Source: Aaosphaeria pasadenensis (Eukaryota > Ascomycota > Dothideomycetes > Pleosporales). Taken from it: 64,000 nucleotides of DNA. A program made the position numbers and the translations under genes. The notes under the pieces were generated by a model, which was not told the DNA's origin, did not search any database, and saw only the letters and a list, made by a program, of their open reading frames with translations. Below are positions 30,784-43,490 of this stretch, piece by piece. The stretch lies in contig JAKLMB010000010.1 in NCBI GenBank assembly GCA_022813625.1, positions 310,001-374,000 of the forward strand. Direction: 5' to 3'. Each line of letters begins with the position of its first letter. Within the stretch, counting starts at the first letter, position 1.

Positions 30784-31442
30784 AATACGGCCAGATAAAG
30801 ATGCGAATGTTGATGGCTACCTTCCAAGCGATCAGTTATAACGGGGAAACACCTGATCAATGGGTGAGAGCTTATATAGCGATTGAAAATTTTGCTTAAG
30901 ATATGATTTTATCTACAGTGTGTCTGCGTGTTGGAGCTCTTATCGAATGATCCAGTGCAAGATTCCGCTTCCCTTTAGACCAACCCGCGCGTTCCCCAAA
31001 GCAGATAATAGATGGTCAAATTAGAGCGCCAAGTGGAGGTTTAGATATCCTCCAGCCACCGACTTGTACCGTGTATGGGGAAGTGCTTCCAACTAGCCGC
31101 TTAGGGTAAAAGAATCGGCCAAATCGAGCAATGTTCCCATTTACCTCTCTACCCCGCAAATTGTCCACCAGACATTACAGAGATGGAAGTATCTACCCGG
31201 TGGTTGGATCGCCAGCTCGGCACCGCAATAGTGTAATGCAGCTTTACAGACTCACAAGATCTTAGAATTCAAAGGACACCGAGGCATAGCCGGCCACTGC
31301 TAGGACATTTGTTCGTTGCCTACTTCCACTACGTTCAGTGCAGACGTTGATATCTATAAATTAAAGCCAAAATACACACAGTAGAATGACAATCTCAACC
31401 TTCGCATCTCCTCCAATTTGAACTCACTTAAGACGAATAATC
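30784..31442. promoter_or_regulatory. Bidirectional promoter of the DUF3445 gene and the amidase
   Basis: TATATAAG (minus, 30871..30878, 88 bases from its ATG) and TATAAAT (plus, 31355..31361, 82 bases from its ATG). The middle is A/T-balanced with no coding frame. Shared upstream space suggests co-regulation, which the sequence cannot prove. Confidence 0.55.
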
Positions 31443-33399
31443 ATGGTCTCCGCAGAATGGCAGAAGCTAATTGACGAGAAGAGGGCCAGTCTGGATAGTG
31501 TCATTCCTCAAGAATGGCGAGTCCCTGGCAATGTTCTCGCAAAGGTTTCTAATGAAGCCACCATCAGTGGTCTCACCCTCCTTCAGGAATCAAATCTTCT
31601 CAATGCTAGGGAACAAGAGCTCACTGAGAAGTACGATGCTACCGCGCTTCTTGATTTGCTAGCCACGAAGCAGGTCTCGTCTGTTGAAGTAGTGACAGCT
31701 TTTTGCAAGCGAGCGGCCATTGCCCAGCAGCTGGTACGAACCCACATTCAATTTGGAAAATGATGTCTGATAACAGCAGATCAACCCTCTTGCGGAAATG
31801 TTTTTCGACGATGCAATCGAACAAGCCAAGGAGAGGGACGAATATCTTGCACGTGAGGGCAGAGTTAAGGGCCCTTTTCATGGTCTCCCGATCAGTATCA
31901 AGGTTTGTGACACCATGACCAAAGGAGCGATTAGTTGTTGTTTTTGAGAAATACAAGGGTTTTTCTAATTTCGACCTAGGATATGATTAACATCAAAGGC
32001 CAATTCGCCAACCTTGGCTACGTCTCGTATCTGAAGAAGCCGAGAGCTAGCGAAAACTCCGTCATCATCGACATACTCCTGGACGGCGGAGCCGTGCTCT
32101 ACTGCAAGACCACAGTACCCCAAGCACTTTTTGTTAGTCGCCATCATCCCACCTTTTTTCCTTCACTGTTGTGTATGCGGAAGTAAATGCCCTGCGCTAA
32201 CACTTCCTTGTCGACACATTGTAGGTCATGGAAGGATACAGCACAGTTTGTGGTACGACTAGGAATGCTCACAACTTATCGCATACGCCAGGAGGTAGTA
32301 GTTCTGGCGAAGGTGCGTTGGTTGGTTTCCGTGGATCGGTACTTGGAGTTGGCAGTGATATTGGCGGATCCGTCCGCGCTCCTGCGCTCTGCAACGGCGT
32401 ATACGGCTTTCGGCCATCGTCTGACAGACTTCCATATAGCAAGCAGCAGCAATTTTTCCCACCAGGATGGCCCTCGATTACCTGCACCTTAGGACCTCTG
32501 GCGGTGTCAGCACGCGATTTGACGCTGTTCTTCAAGCACGTCCTACTAGCAGAGCCTTGGAAGGTAGATTCAACCTCCCATGCTATTCCCTGGAGGGAGC
32601 TGCCACCAGTCAAAACCTTGAAGATTGGTGTCTGGAGAGACGATCCTGCGTTCAGTGTCTACCCTCCTGTATCCAGAATACTCTCGTCTGCAGTGGAGAA
32701 GCTACAGAAGGCGGGGCATGAGATTGTCGAGCTAGAAGCCCCTTCAATTGTCGAAGCGGTAATTACCTCCTTCAAATCGTTCTCACTCGATAACAACGCG
32801 ACAATTTTCAAGTACCTCGAGGAAGGTGGGGAAGATCTGTCACCTGCCCTCAGCGTTATTGCCCAGGCTCTTAAGGGTCCTCCCGCTACCCTCGAAGACG
32901 TTTGGGCTGTCAATGCGAGTAAGGAATCTTATCGTGAAGAATGGGCCAGAGTCTGGCGCAGCAATAACCTCGATGTTCTGCTCTGTCCGGCATCAAGGAA
33001 CACCTCTGTTCCTCATGGAATGTATGGAAATCCTGTATGGACAGTTATCTGGAATTTACTAGATGTGCGTATTTCCTCATTGTATCCAGCTAATCTATCC
33101 AAACATCCTAACACTGGCACTAGTTCCCTGCCGCAGTCATTCCATACTTGAAAGCTGATAAGACCCTCGATAAGCCTGTTGATGGATGTACGTAACATTT
33201 TCCCTTCCTTCATTTAGCGCTTGTGCTGCCATGATGCTAACACATTGCAGTTGACCCCGAGGCAGTCCACGGTAGCCCTGGTTCTGTCCAAGTAGTCGGA
33301 TGGCGCTTTCAAGACGAAGAGGTCCTTCGGGCTACTGAGATAATTGCTCGAGATCTACACTCGCAAGAAGGAAGGTCGAACGTCAGGCCACGCATCTAG
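31443..33399 (+). CDS. Amidase-signature enzyme (acetamidase/AmdS-like)
   Basis: Exons 31443..31733, 31780..31902, 31980..32132, 32225..33064, 33124..33187 and 33251..33399 give 539 residues. The product hydrolyses amides to acids and ammonia. The Ser-cisSer-Lys triad is visible: Lys138 (GLPISIK, last codon of exon 2), cis-Ser214 (TPGGSSSGEG) and nucleophile Ser238 (GSDIGGSVR). The 24-residue Ser-Ser spacing matches the family. The C-terminal FPAAVIPYLKADKTLD segment resembles fungal acetamidase-type proteins. No signal peptide or membrane segment, so cytosolic. Divergent from the DUF3445 gene, which suggests one pathway for N-substituted amides or amines (inference). Confidence 0.92.
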
Positions 33400-36300
33400 T
33401 GGCGGAAATTGAATAACATCTGGCTTAAATCAATGGACATCATTAAAGTTTTCGAAACTCCTCTGTGCTGCCAGTATCATTTACAAATGGGGTAACTCCC
33501 ATAAATGTCCAGGCACGCCCAATAATTAGGATTTCTTTCTCATTCGACAAAATGCTCGATTACCGATGGAAACATAGTGTCAATAAGAGAATGAAGGATT
33601 GCCTTTCATGCTTCTCGGTGAAACAGAAACGAATAAGAGCCATTGAATTGGTAATAGGATTTCAGTGCGATGGTAACGATTTCCTAAAACATTTTTTTGT
33701 TTTGTTTTTGTTGCATCTACTTTTGCAGAGACCTTGCGATCGATCCATGGTGTGGTCACTGGAGCTTTGGTGCTGGTGATCAATCCTACGATTCTTCTAC
33801 GCTGGCGGAGTCGATTACGCCTTGTCGATCATAATTCCTCATCCTTTCTCCCCTCTCTGTGCGTAAGATGGATGACTGAAAATCTTTGGACGCCGTATAT
33901 GTACCGGTTACCTCGTTGGGAATAGCAGCTGTGGATCGCTGCAGTACAATTTCTTTACTGCTTCGACTCCGCCGAAAACTTGCACAACAAGATCAACGCT
34001 CCAGATCTGAATGTTTCGCCAGGCACAATTTGAAGTAAAGAACAACCGCTGGAAGCGAGAACCATCAACGGCTAATCGACAAAACAGCCAAGTCACTGGA
34101 AGGTAAGTTCTGCATCAACAAAGTCTCAACGTCCTACCTGCGCACCCACGATATTCCCTGATGTCCATTCCCTCTCCAAACCACATCGACTACCTTCTTT
34201 TCTATTTTCTAGCGTTCGCATATATAAATACTCGCTCTCGTCATTGTGGGCGACAATCCACGATGCTTATTGGAGGTTCCCGGATTGGCAACAGGCCTCG
34301 CTAAGCCCCGTAAGCGCCGCGATCCTGCAGCGTGGGTTGGTCTAAATGCAGTGCGTGAGATCGGGGCTGACTGTGACCGCGTATCTTGGTTACACGTTGT
34401 TCATACTCCATTTTCAGACATAGGCGTAGAGGGGAAATTTGACGAGGCGAGGGGAACGTGGAGAACGATGGGTGAGGGGTGGGAGAAGTTTGGAGCTGGG
34501 ATAGCTCTGTGCACAACGAGATCGCAGGAGACTGTGCTGTTGATGTTGATGAATATGTGCATTCGTATTACTCCGTACAGTGATGATTTGTAGGTAGGAC
34601 ATATGCATCATCAACAATCTTTGCAGTCTCCACAGTTAACCGTCGAAAGCCATAACAGGATGATCCAAACTCGATCTGAATTCCAATGTAGTCAGCCATG
34701 CACCACTTTACTAACACCATCGATGTGTAAACATTCGAGTGGTTCCATGAGTTTAGCTGCCGTACCCGTACCGGCCGGTAGCCTAGGCGTGCTCGCCTAC
34801 CGATGGTGGTGGCGCCATGTATACGATAATCGAATCGCTCCGCCACCACGCTGCAGTCATCGCGAATCGCTCTCTTCTCGATCCAATATTCGTGGAGCAT
34901 ACTGCACGATATCTTGTCCTTCCAATCATCTTCCCGACATTCTGGAAAATTTGTCGACTTGTCGAATCGGACAATAATGGATTACACAGCAACTAGCGCG
35001 GCGCACATGACTGCCTAGGTTGGTATACCTTTGTCTTCAAGAGGTTAATTGTGAGTAAGATAAGCTGCGATTGTCGAACTGCGACAACGCGGGAGCACTG
35101 ATGTCGATCGAACGTAACGTGGCGATACTGTCATGATCCGCATGTTCTCTGCATCTTCGAGCAATGTTCCGGGAACACTAAGTTGATGATACCCACCAAT
35201 AGTGGTCCATCTTGTGGCGGGTTGCGTCTCGTGGGCCTTGGTCAGCCAGGTTGCCGGAGTACAACAGAACTGCCAATCAAGTTCAAAATTTGCGTATAGT
35301 GGAATACTTCAATTTTGAATCAATCGCACGCCTTGTTTTTTTGTGTCTCCCTTATACATGGCCTGTTTGCTATTGACGCCGTGTGTTCAGCATCGCTGCT
35401 TGTCTCGGTAAATGCATGTCTGATACCAATTGCTAAACCCACGTTCTCGGACTTCCTTCTTGCATCAAAGCACTATATCTGGTGGGACCGACACCAAAAC
35501 AAAAAACAAAGAGCGGTCTGAACACTAGCTACTATTTTTCTTATCAAGACTATCCTTGCGGGATCTCGGAAGGCTTTCGGGAGACATGCTTGGCTTGTGA
35601 ATACACGCATTGCAGAGAATTGGCATGCCACTAGAGTATCACTATTAGAAAGGAAAAGTTAACTTTTGAGGTACGTCATGAAAGCAGACCTTGGTGAGTT
35701 TCAGCTCTTTACTACAAGTGCAGCTAGACCAGGGTATCACCGTACTAGGTCGTTCGACACTGTGGTTGCTGTACGGAGTCATCCAACATGTTAAAGCTTC
35801 CCAATCACCAATCGGAAATACGCACGCGAGTGATGAACGCCCTCCTTGGTCCAGCCAATGCGCATTTATGAGAACTCCTGTATGCATCATTCTCTAGGTT
35901 CTACTACAATTCTTGTCCGATCGAGTTAGTGCGGGCAAGACATGGCCTGGCCCATATTTTCCTATCTGAAGTCAGACATGGTTCACTAAAGTTTCAGGGG
36001 CTGTCCAACAGGAAACAGCTCTAGATGGTTCACGCCGACTGAGCAAACATTGCCCACTCACATTTACGATTGAACCAGTATGATCATTTCAATTTCAGCA
36101 ATTCCAACAATTCGTAGCCGCCAGTGAGCAACCGAAGTCCGTCTACAAGCGTGGGGCGTAAGTCACCTACAAGCACATGATCTCTAATGGTCCATCGGCC
36201 AGTGGCGTTAAATCTACGCGCCAGGTCCAGTTTAAGATACACGTCGTTTAAGTTTACAACACTTCTCTAGCATACTTACACACGTGTACTAGATTATTTC

Positions 36301-37194
36301 CTTTTTCGTTAGGACTATTGCCACACTTCTATTGGTAATCGGTTTCCGTGGGAACATTGAATTGGGTGACTGGTACCCGGAATCTAAACATCTCCATAGC
36401 TGCCGTGGAACCATAAGCAGGCCTTCCAGTACGAGTGAAAGAATCTGGGTGTCTCTCTCAGTGGATTGCCAAGCCCATCCATTTTCGGTGACGTCTTAAG
36501 CGCTCGCGTCAAATATAGGGCTGAAGGAGGGAGGAAGGGGAGGAATTAGAAAGAGGGTGCGCCGCTGACACGCATGGAAGATGTTGCATGTTGCAGGGCT
36601 CGTCTGGAGCAGACCGGGGTTTCGCAAAGGGGAGGGGGGCGCAGGGTGAACACATCTGCCGCAGCAGCAAACTGGCGACCTTCGCAAGCCGAAAAGGTAA
36701 TTAGAATGTTACAATAATAATACCAGAACAGTACATGCACACCACACCCACTTACAAGGTCAGCCTCGACGAGAATAAGGGCGATGATGGTGCCACACCC
36801 AAACTGCGGCGCGCTCCGCAGAGCCTCGGCCCTTGCAATATGACGAGAACAAACGACCATACGCCTTGATGCCACTTTCTTTATGTAGTCATCTTTGTAC
36901 CTTGATATGCCCCCAAATTCCCCCCTCCCCCTCCTCCACACTTGATACTCTTTGCGATCATTCTTCCTGGCCCCAGTCTATCATCCTCTCTTACAATCAT
37001 CGTGCCATCCCCTTTCGATTCTCCGTCGGCATCGACATGTATTCAGAAACGCTTTGTTACACTTGCTGATTCACTTACTTTCTTCTTCCTATTGCTTTTC
37101 TTTCCTTCTTTCTTTCCTTGTTTCTTTTGTTCTGGTCTGGTTGGGTAGGGTGGCGGGCGTACATTTCTCAAATTCAGCGACTCTTCCTCACAAC
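33400..37194. other. 3.8-kb gene-poor region
   Basis: No frame is long or protein-like enough to call. Several frames of 60-125 codons overlap on both strands. No long terminal repeats, inverted repeats or transposase motifs noticed. A pyrimidine-rich tract at about 37075-37132 precedes the next start and looks like its leader. Confidence 0.5.
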
Positions 37195-39350
37195 ATGCGA
37201 ATACCTTCAATGTCTTCAGAAAAGAGGTGGAATCCAATCACTCCCGATGACAAGTCGACGGCGATACGGATAACAACATGGGCAACGCTGGGTGTCTTGA
37301 TCATAATGTTCTTGGCTAGGCAAACTATCAAATACTCAGTGGTGAGAAAGGCCGGCATCGACGATCTTTGCATCCTCCTCGCAACGGTATGTACACAGAT
37401 GAACGGGTTACAACATGGTCCACTACTAATGACTATTCTGTTCATCCAGATATTCGCCATCGGACTGTCTGTTACGAATCTCATTCTCGCTGCCGATGGC
37501 CTGGGAAGGTCTGAAATTCTTACGAATAAACGCGCAAATGCTCTCATGAAAGGCTACTATGCCTCCGACTTTCTCTACATTCTCGCCTTATGTTTTGCGA
37601 AACTTACTCTCATCACCTTCTTTTGTAGCATCGTCGTCCAACGCAAAGAGAGGCGGATCATCCAAGGGTTCGGTATCTTCATCATGGCTTGGTCTTTGGC
37701 ATCTCTGGTCGCTGTGGCTTTCCAATGTGGGCTTCCAAGACCGTGGGAGGTGATGACGCTGCACTGCTATAACCGGGTAGGTTCTATTACTTGTTTCGTT
37801 TTATGCATTGAAGCTAATATCCTTAGGGCGTCTTCTGGATCATCTACTGCATTATTGACATGACAAGCGAGGTTGGCCTTGTCATGCTATCGGTCAACCT
37901 GGTTGCATATCTCAAAGTCAAGTTTTCGCGAAAGGTTATCGTCGTAGCCTGTTTCGCACCTCGCATCCTCGTCATCGCTGCCGCCCTCGCTCGCCTGATT
38001 TACTTCTTTCCCATCACGCCACACGACAATCCCGAGTTCAACCTGTGGGTCCCAGTCATTTGTACACAAATTCAAGTGTGTTTGAGCATTTCCACCGCAT
38101 GCGTTCCCTACGTTAAATGCATCTTCGAAGGAATCGAGGATTCGCGCAAGAGGAGGACCGCTTCGAGGAGTTGGCAAGCCATTGGATCCAACTCTGGCTA
38201 TTATGAGAAAGGACATAAGAAGGGCAAGGAAGCATGGTCGTTCGACTCCGCCGCTACACTGGGCTTGAAGTATGGAAGAACACCCGATGCATCGCCCAGA
38301 ATCCCCAGTCCTCCACCGTTGAGTCCACTCACTCCACCTCGATTGGGGTCTCCATTCTCTTCAAACCGCAATTCCAGGAGTCCAAGCGAGCGGGGACTGA
38401 AACTCCACATCCCGCCTCCCCAGGCTCGCACCACCACGACTGATGTCATTAGCCCTCAAACCGCGAGCCCGCACATCCTCTCATCGCCAGAGATCTGGTC
38501 TGCAAATGGTTTGCTCTCTCCACCTCCATTTTCGAGATCATTCAAGCAGCCGGATGCCTCCCCGCGGCCCCATACCTCAAGGCCTAGGCGTCCATCGTGT
38601 GCGCATCAAGAGTGCAGCCATGGTTCTCAGCCTGTCTCGGGTTCGAATTGTCCAGACCACTCTGTCAGTCCTGTGCGACAGCAGCCAAAATACACGGTGT
38701 TTCCCCGCGGACCGACTGCTCAATACTCCTTGATTCCTCAAATTGCACCTACGCCGCCTCCGACAATACCGCGCACAAGGCTGGGTCGATCACCACAGAG
38801 AGTTTCGATACATCGAATGCAACCAAACACAGCAAAAAACATCAACATGGATCCTCCCCTTCCTCCCCTTCAACATCCCCCTCGAACATCAAGCAGACCA
38901 AGCAATGAAATGCAGCCCAAGTTCAGTACCGGCCCAGACCCAGGCCAACGAATCTCTACTGCTACTGTGTCATCTCATGGCACCTCGCGGCGACAAACAC
39001 AAAGCGGCGTGCCAACGATACCGTCGTACTACCTGAATACGCCTCCAGAGACATCACCTCCTACTTTCCCCTTGCCTCAGCCACCGATCAACCCTCACCG
39101 CACCTCACGGAATCAACGTATCCTCGCCCCGCAAAACTCATCACGCAAAGACCAAATGAGCCCCGTCAGTCCATCAACCCCGGGCGCCCCTCCACTTTTC
39201 TCCCGTGACGGATCGATCAACGAGCATGGGAAGATGCGAGCAAACCGACCCTGGGACTTCTACTCTGACGAGCCCGCGGAGCCCATGCCCGTCGTCCAAA
39301 AGATGAACAACAGAGGCAGCCCGAGGCTCATCATAAAACGACCCGAATGA
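37195..39350 (+). CDS. Rhodopsin-fold fungal membrane protein (Pth11/SAT4-like) with long disordered tail
   Basis: Exons 37195..37386, 37450..37776 and 37827..39350 give 680 residues. The first ~300 residues carry about seven hydrophobic helices (from ATLGVLIIMFLA to ISTACVPYVKC) in the pattern of the fungal rhodopsin-like domain found in Pth11/SAT4-type proteins. A conserved-looking basic segment (SRKRRTASRSW) follows. Then a ~370-residue tail rich in Pro, Ser, Arg and His holds many SP/TP sites, such as SPRIPSPPPLSPLTPP. The head would sit in the plasma membrane as a receptor-like sensor; the tail could be a phosphorylated scaffold in the cytosol. Some relatives lie beside transporters or secondary-metabolite genes. 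The start at 37195 could also be the Met five codons later. Confidence 0.82.
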
Positions 39351-41491
39351 TCCATTATATTCAAACCTTTTCTCCGAAACAGAAGACCACACATTCTTCT
39401 TCTCATTTGTATTTCTTTCAACTTTTAGCATCACCGGTTTGGGATTGGCATCTGCATGGAACGGCGTATTTTTGATTTGACATGCCACCTTCTAAGAGAC
39501 CGAGCATCATGTTCGGCTTTATTACACCTATTACTTTAATGTCCCATAGCGATTTTTGGATACCCTGACATCAGTCCATGTAACAACAGCATCTATATGA
39601 TAGTATACCAACCATGTAACAACATATCAAATACATAAATGCCGAAGGCATTACCCGTACCACTTCTTGCATAAACAGCCAGAACATTCCACCCTCATGC
39701 TAACACGACGATTCCCATAGCAGCCTTGTGATTCATGTACATACGTAACGAACGCGTTAACTTAGTATGCCGGAATTCTAAGCCCAGCCGGGCAAACACC
39801 CACCCCGTCCCAAGGAAACCACATCTTATCTCACCTCACCTCACCTCACTTCGCCTCGCCTCCGGAGCAAGTTATCGGCCGATTGAATCGTCCGCCTTTG
39901 TGCCTGCCTGACGTCCGCCACACTGACTGGCTATGGACAAGGTACCTGTGCAACAATGTCCACGCATGAACGTTGAGGGTACGGTGGGTGTGTGGAGGTG
40001 GTGGGGGGCCAAGCGGAGGGGCGTAGTTGGCGGGATTTGAGGAACCCGATTGCCACAGGGTATAATATCTAACTATCTACACCAACAACAAGCCCATCGC
40101 AAGACAATGATTACGAAGAAATTGCAAACCGAAATAATGTAAAGCAAAGACCGTCGAAAATTTTCGGGAAATCTAGATGTTGGCGGTGGGCTGGGATCGG
40201 CTCCCGGTGCGCTCGATCAAGCATGATGCTGCGAGCTTTAGGGGGCCATGCGGCTAGGGTTCGGCCCGCGTGTGTATACAGTTCGTCCGTTGGCTTCCCT
40301 GTGCCTCATCATTCAATGCGCTGGCTGGATATCGGTGTTGCTGTTGTTGAGAGATGAACACCGCATTCGTACTGCGCCACTTGGAATTGGAGATAATCAT
40401 TGCGGTGCATCTAGATCGTCGTGGCCTGAAGGGTGGCGCTACACCTAAAGATGCAAACACATTGGCAGATTGGCATTTACTCACCGATGCTTCAAGTCAA
40501 TCTCCAATTTCATCCACTACCTCGAACTTTCCGGTGTTTTACTCGTCACCACCTTGAGGTGTGAACAAACGCTGCTGGAGCCTAGATCTCAAATACAATC
40601 GTGCGAGATCCCCCAATTATGGCCCCCAAGACCAAGACCGCGTTCGGAGATTATATTGCGGGACGAGGCGGGTTCAGCCTTGACTGCGGACTCAATCTAT
40701 TTGCCGTGATGTGTTTGAAACATTTCTATACCACGGAGGCGATCTGGAGATGCTGAATGGATTGGGAAGAATGGTCTGAGATTCTTTTGTGCGGGTGCCG
40801 GTGAGTGACACTGGCCGGAGTTTGATATTTGAATCGAGCATCATATCCCTCTCCGAGAGGCTCCTGGGTGGTTGTGGAATTGCTGTTCGCAAGCTCCATG
40901 GATGGAAAGGCTTCATAGCCCTAGATATCATGGCAGGTTCCCCCAGATACGGTTTCGCATCAAACAGAAACCTCATATTCGCGTGCACGGGAATATGAGC
41001 AATTCCCGCGTGCTCAGAGCAGAAGCCGCGAAGATCAATGCAATGCAAATTATTGAGAGCGATGTCTATTGAAACTGGAAAAGGGGAAGTCCGATCAAGA
41101 AAGGGTTCGAGACTATGCAAAGAAAAGGCAATTTAGTCCTCGCCTCTTCTCTTATATTCTTGTCAATTCCGATATTGTCCGATTCGGCTTGGACTCTTCG
41201 CACACGAAAGCCGTTCGCGTACCACTAAGACACCAGTGATGCCCTTAGCCTTCTATAAACGCTGATCCTTTATCAATGTATTGCTCATACAAGGTGTAGG
41301 CATCACTTGGAATTTCATGTTTTCTGATAAGACATACAATTGGTTGATGATTTTAGACACTGGAAAGGATAAACCGCCGGTTCGCTCAATCTTTTCCTAC
41401 AAGAATTATACGACAAGAGCGCAGGATAGTCGCATATGTTGCCAAGTTTATTAACTATAGAAATTATCCGCAAGAGGTGGAAATGAACCTA
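39351..41491. other. Intergenic, convergent 3' ends
   Basis: About 2.1 kb. A short (CTCAC)n-like tract lies at about 39830-39865. A 142-codon frame on the minus strand (40692-41120) is not protein-like enough to call and resembles no family I know. Confidence 0.45.
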
Positions 41492-42765
41492 TCAATTGAC
41501 CTTCGCTGCACTGAGTGCCTCGCGTCTCGAAACGCTTGCTGGGTCGTAGTAAGGCTTCTCGCCCAAACTGACGACCCTGTTTCCTTGACGCTTTCCCTCG
41601 TAGTCATTAGTAGCAGTGTGGAAAACACTTCGATTATCCCAGATAGCCAGGTCATTCTTGCCCCACTTGAAACGAACCTGCAAGTCATGATTCTCAGTGA
41701 TGAGTTGCAGGAAGTACTGCTTGATAATGTCACTCTCCCTCTCAGTGACGCCATCAATCCAGCCTTTCTCGACCTGGTGGGCGGCTCCGAAGAGACTTCG
41801 CCAACCAGTGACAGGATTGGTTCTGACGACTGGGTGCGATGCTTGAAAATCAAGACCTGTGTTCTCTGGAGCCCCGCGATCGTCTGAGATGAGCTCGGCT
41901 CCGAATTGCTTCGCAACGCGATTGAAGTTTGGCTGATGGTGGGTGGCAGTTAGCGAATCAGCAAATGCACGCCATGGTGGTGAAAGGCGGTCGTAGGCCT
42001 CGTAGCCGGATGCCCATAGAGTGTCACCTCCCGACCCGTCAGTTGGAAGGGTGTGGATCTTCAGGATAGCGTAGTCGGATGGGATGCGCTCGAATGTGAT
42101 ACTAGACATCTGCTCAGTATACCACTATAATTGAAGGCTCAAAAATGACATACTCAGCGTGCCACCCTTCGCTAGCAATCCTCTTGGAGTTGAAGCCAAA
42201 GCGGTCTTGGTAGTAAGTCCGGTTTTGCTCACTGGAGATCACTGATACCTCATCGTCCAACTTTCCATTTTCGTCTACTGCGATGCCTCGCTTGCTGTTG
42301 CTCAAGGCGTGACGATGAAGCTAGACCTCTTCAGTATATGAATATTGCTCCAACCATAGTTCACGCACCTTTGAAGTTTCTGGTTTGCCAGTCAACTCAC
42401 CAAGTTTCTGGCCGAGAATCTTCTGGTCCTCGATCTCTAGATTCTGGTTTCGGAAGAACACAACACCACGTTGTGATACTAGTTCTACGGTCAGTACTTG
42501 ATTGATAAAATTTGGCCATTCTTTCCTTACCTAAAATAGCAAGATCTCTAATCTTATTGTCATCGGACAAGATGTCACTGAGCTGAAGAGAAGGAAACTC
42601 TTCTCCTATGACCGGAGTAGCTTGAAAGTGTTCATACTGGTCAAGCGAACCAGACGACTTCAGAGGGCCTTTCAAAAGAGAGCTGCTTTCAACCTTGCTT
42701 GGAAGCTTTGTGACGGTCTCGACAGGGCGAACAGCTAGATCTATGTCTGCTGCAGGGGGTGCCAT
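41492..42765 (-). CDS. TauD/TfdA-type Fe(II)/2-oxoglutarate dioxygenase
   Basis: Exons 42765..42531, 42484..42369, 42320..42154 and 42101..41492 join to 375 residues. The enzyme would hydroxylate a sulfonate, carboxylate or aryloxy-type substrate with 2-oxoglutarate and oxygen. The iron ligands are H171 and D173 in GWHAD, with the Asp codon split by intron 3, and H334 in SVFHTATND. R348 (QGNRVV) would bind 2-oxoglutarate. The middle carries the family segment PSDYAILKIHTLPTDGSGGDTLWASGYEAYDRLS (in part). It is cytosolic, with no signal peptide. The start at 42765 is the first ATG; a TATAAAA lies 97 bases upstream. The neighbours (rhodopsin-like protein, tannase) do not fix the substrate; sulfonate scavenging is one option. 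Confidence 0.9.
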
Positions 42766-42861
42766 AATGATAACAAGTCTTTTCAAGCTGAAAGATAAAA
42801 TGGCTAGCAGTTTCTAATTGATAATCTTGCCTTGACAACATCTTTGGGACAGTTGCGACCA

Positions 42862-42868
42862 TTTTATA
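42862..42868 (-). promoter_or_regulatory. TATA box of the TauD-like gene
   Basis: TATAAAA on the minus strand, 97 bases upstream of the ATG at 42765. Confidence 0.45.
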
Positions 42869-43224
42869 TCCATCTCAACTCCCTTATCGTCCATCCCCGC
42901 ATGTCGCCAGAATAACTGTTGAATGGTGTGATATGTAACAACAGAGCCAAACTGACAGTGCAGGAAGCGGCAGTGTGAAGTCAGAACTTTATAGGTTACA
43001 AGTGTTTGTCATATTGTGTTTGGCGATGCCGCGCCATATGGTGTGCGATTTTCGTTTCTTGCGTCAAAGGTGTGAACCCCGCGTTTGATTATTATCAGTT
43101 CAGGTGATAACTATGTAGCGTACGTCCATCTTGGTCACTTAATACGATAAATGATTCAGCAAGCTTGATCTAAATGACCAGTATAAACTCTGAAGGGAGA
43201 TAATTCATAGCCAGGAAAGGCGCT

Positions 43225-43490
43225 TTAATCAGTGGCCCTAGCAACGTAGTCGACAGCATAAAAGACCTGTAGTACGTGCCCATGGGATTGTTCGTTCCTA
43301 GACATCTTTTTGAGCGTTTCTAGAAAACGGAACATGGCCTTTTGTACTTCTGGGAACCAGTCTCCTGAAAATAATCTCACCATTGTAGCTGCCAACCTGA
43401 AAGCTCCTTCAACCAAGGATCTTACAGACCTATCATTCGATGCTCTTGATTTGTCACCATCAAAGTTCCACCCATCTGTAGACTTGTCAT
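43225..43490 (-). other. Orphan protein-like frame (possible exon or remnant)
   Basis: An open frame of about 88 codons with natural composition, including VEGAFRLAATMVRLFSGDW and a basic LKKMSRNEQ stretch, ending VARATD and stop. It has no early ATG; the first Met is internal, and a CTACAG acceptor-like site lies at its 5' side (about 43476). It may be a last exon of an unknown gene or a gene fragment. No family recognised. Confidence 0.3.

Noticed and set aside
34246..34593. 115-codon plus-strand frame
   Set aside because: It begins at GTG rather than ATG, resembles no family and has no splice or promoter context.
40692..41120. 142-codon minus-strand frame
   Set aside because: No family resemblance, no introns or context to support it, and other frames overlap; left as intergenic.
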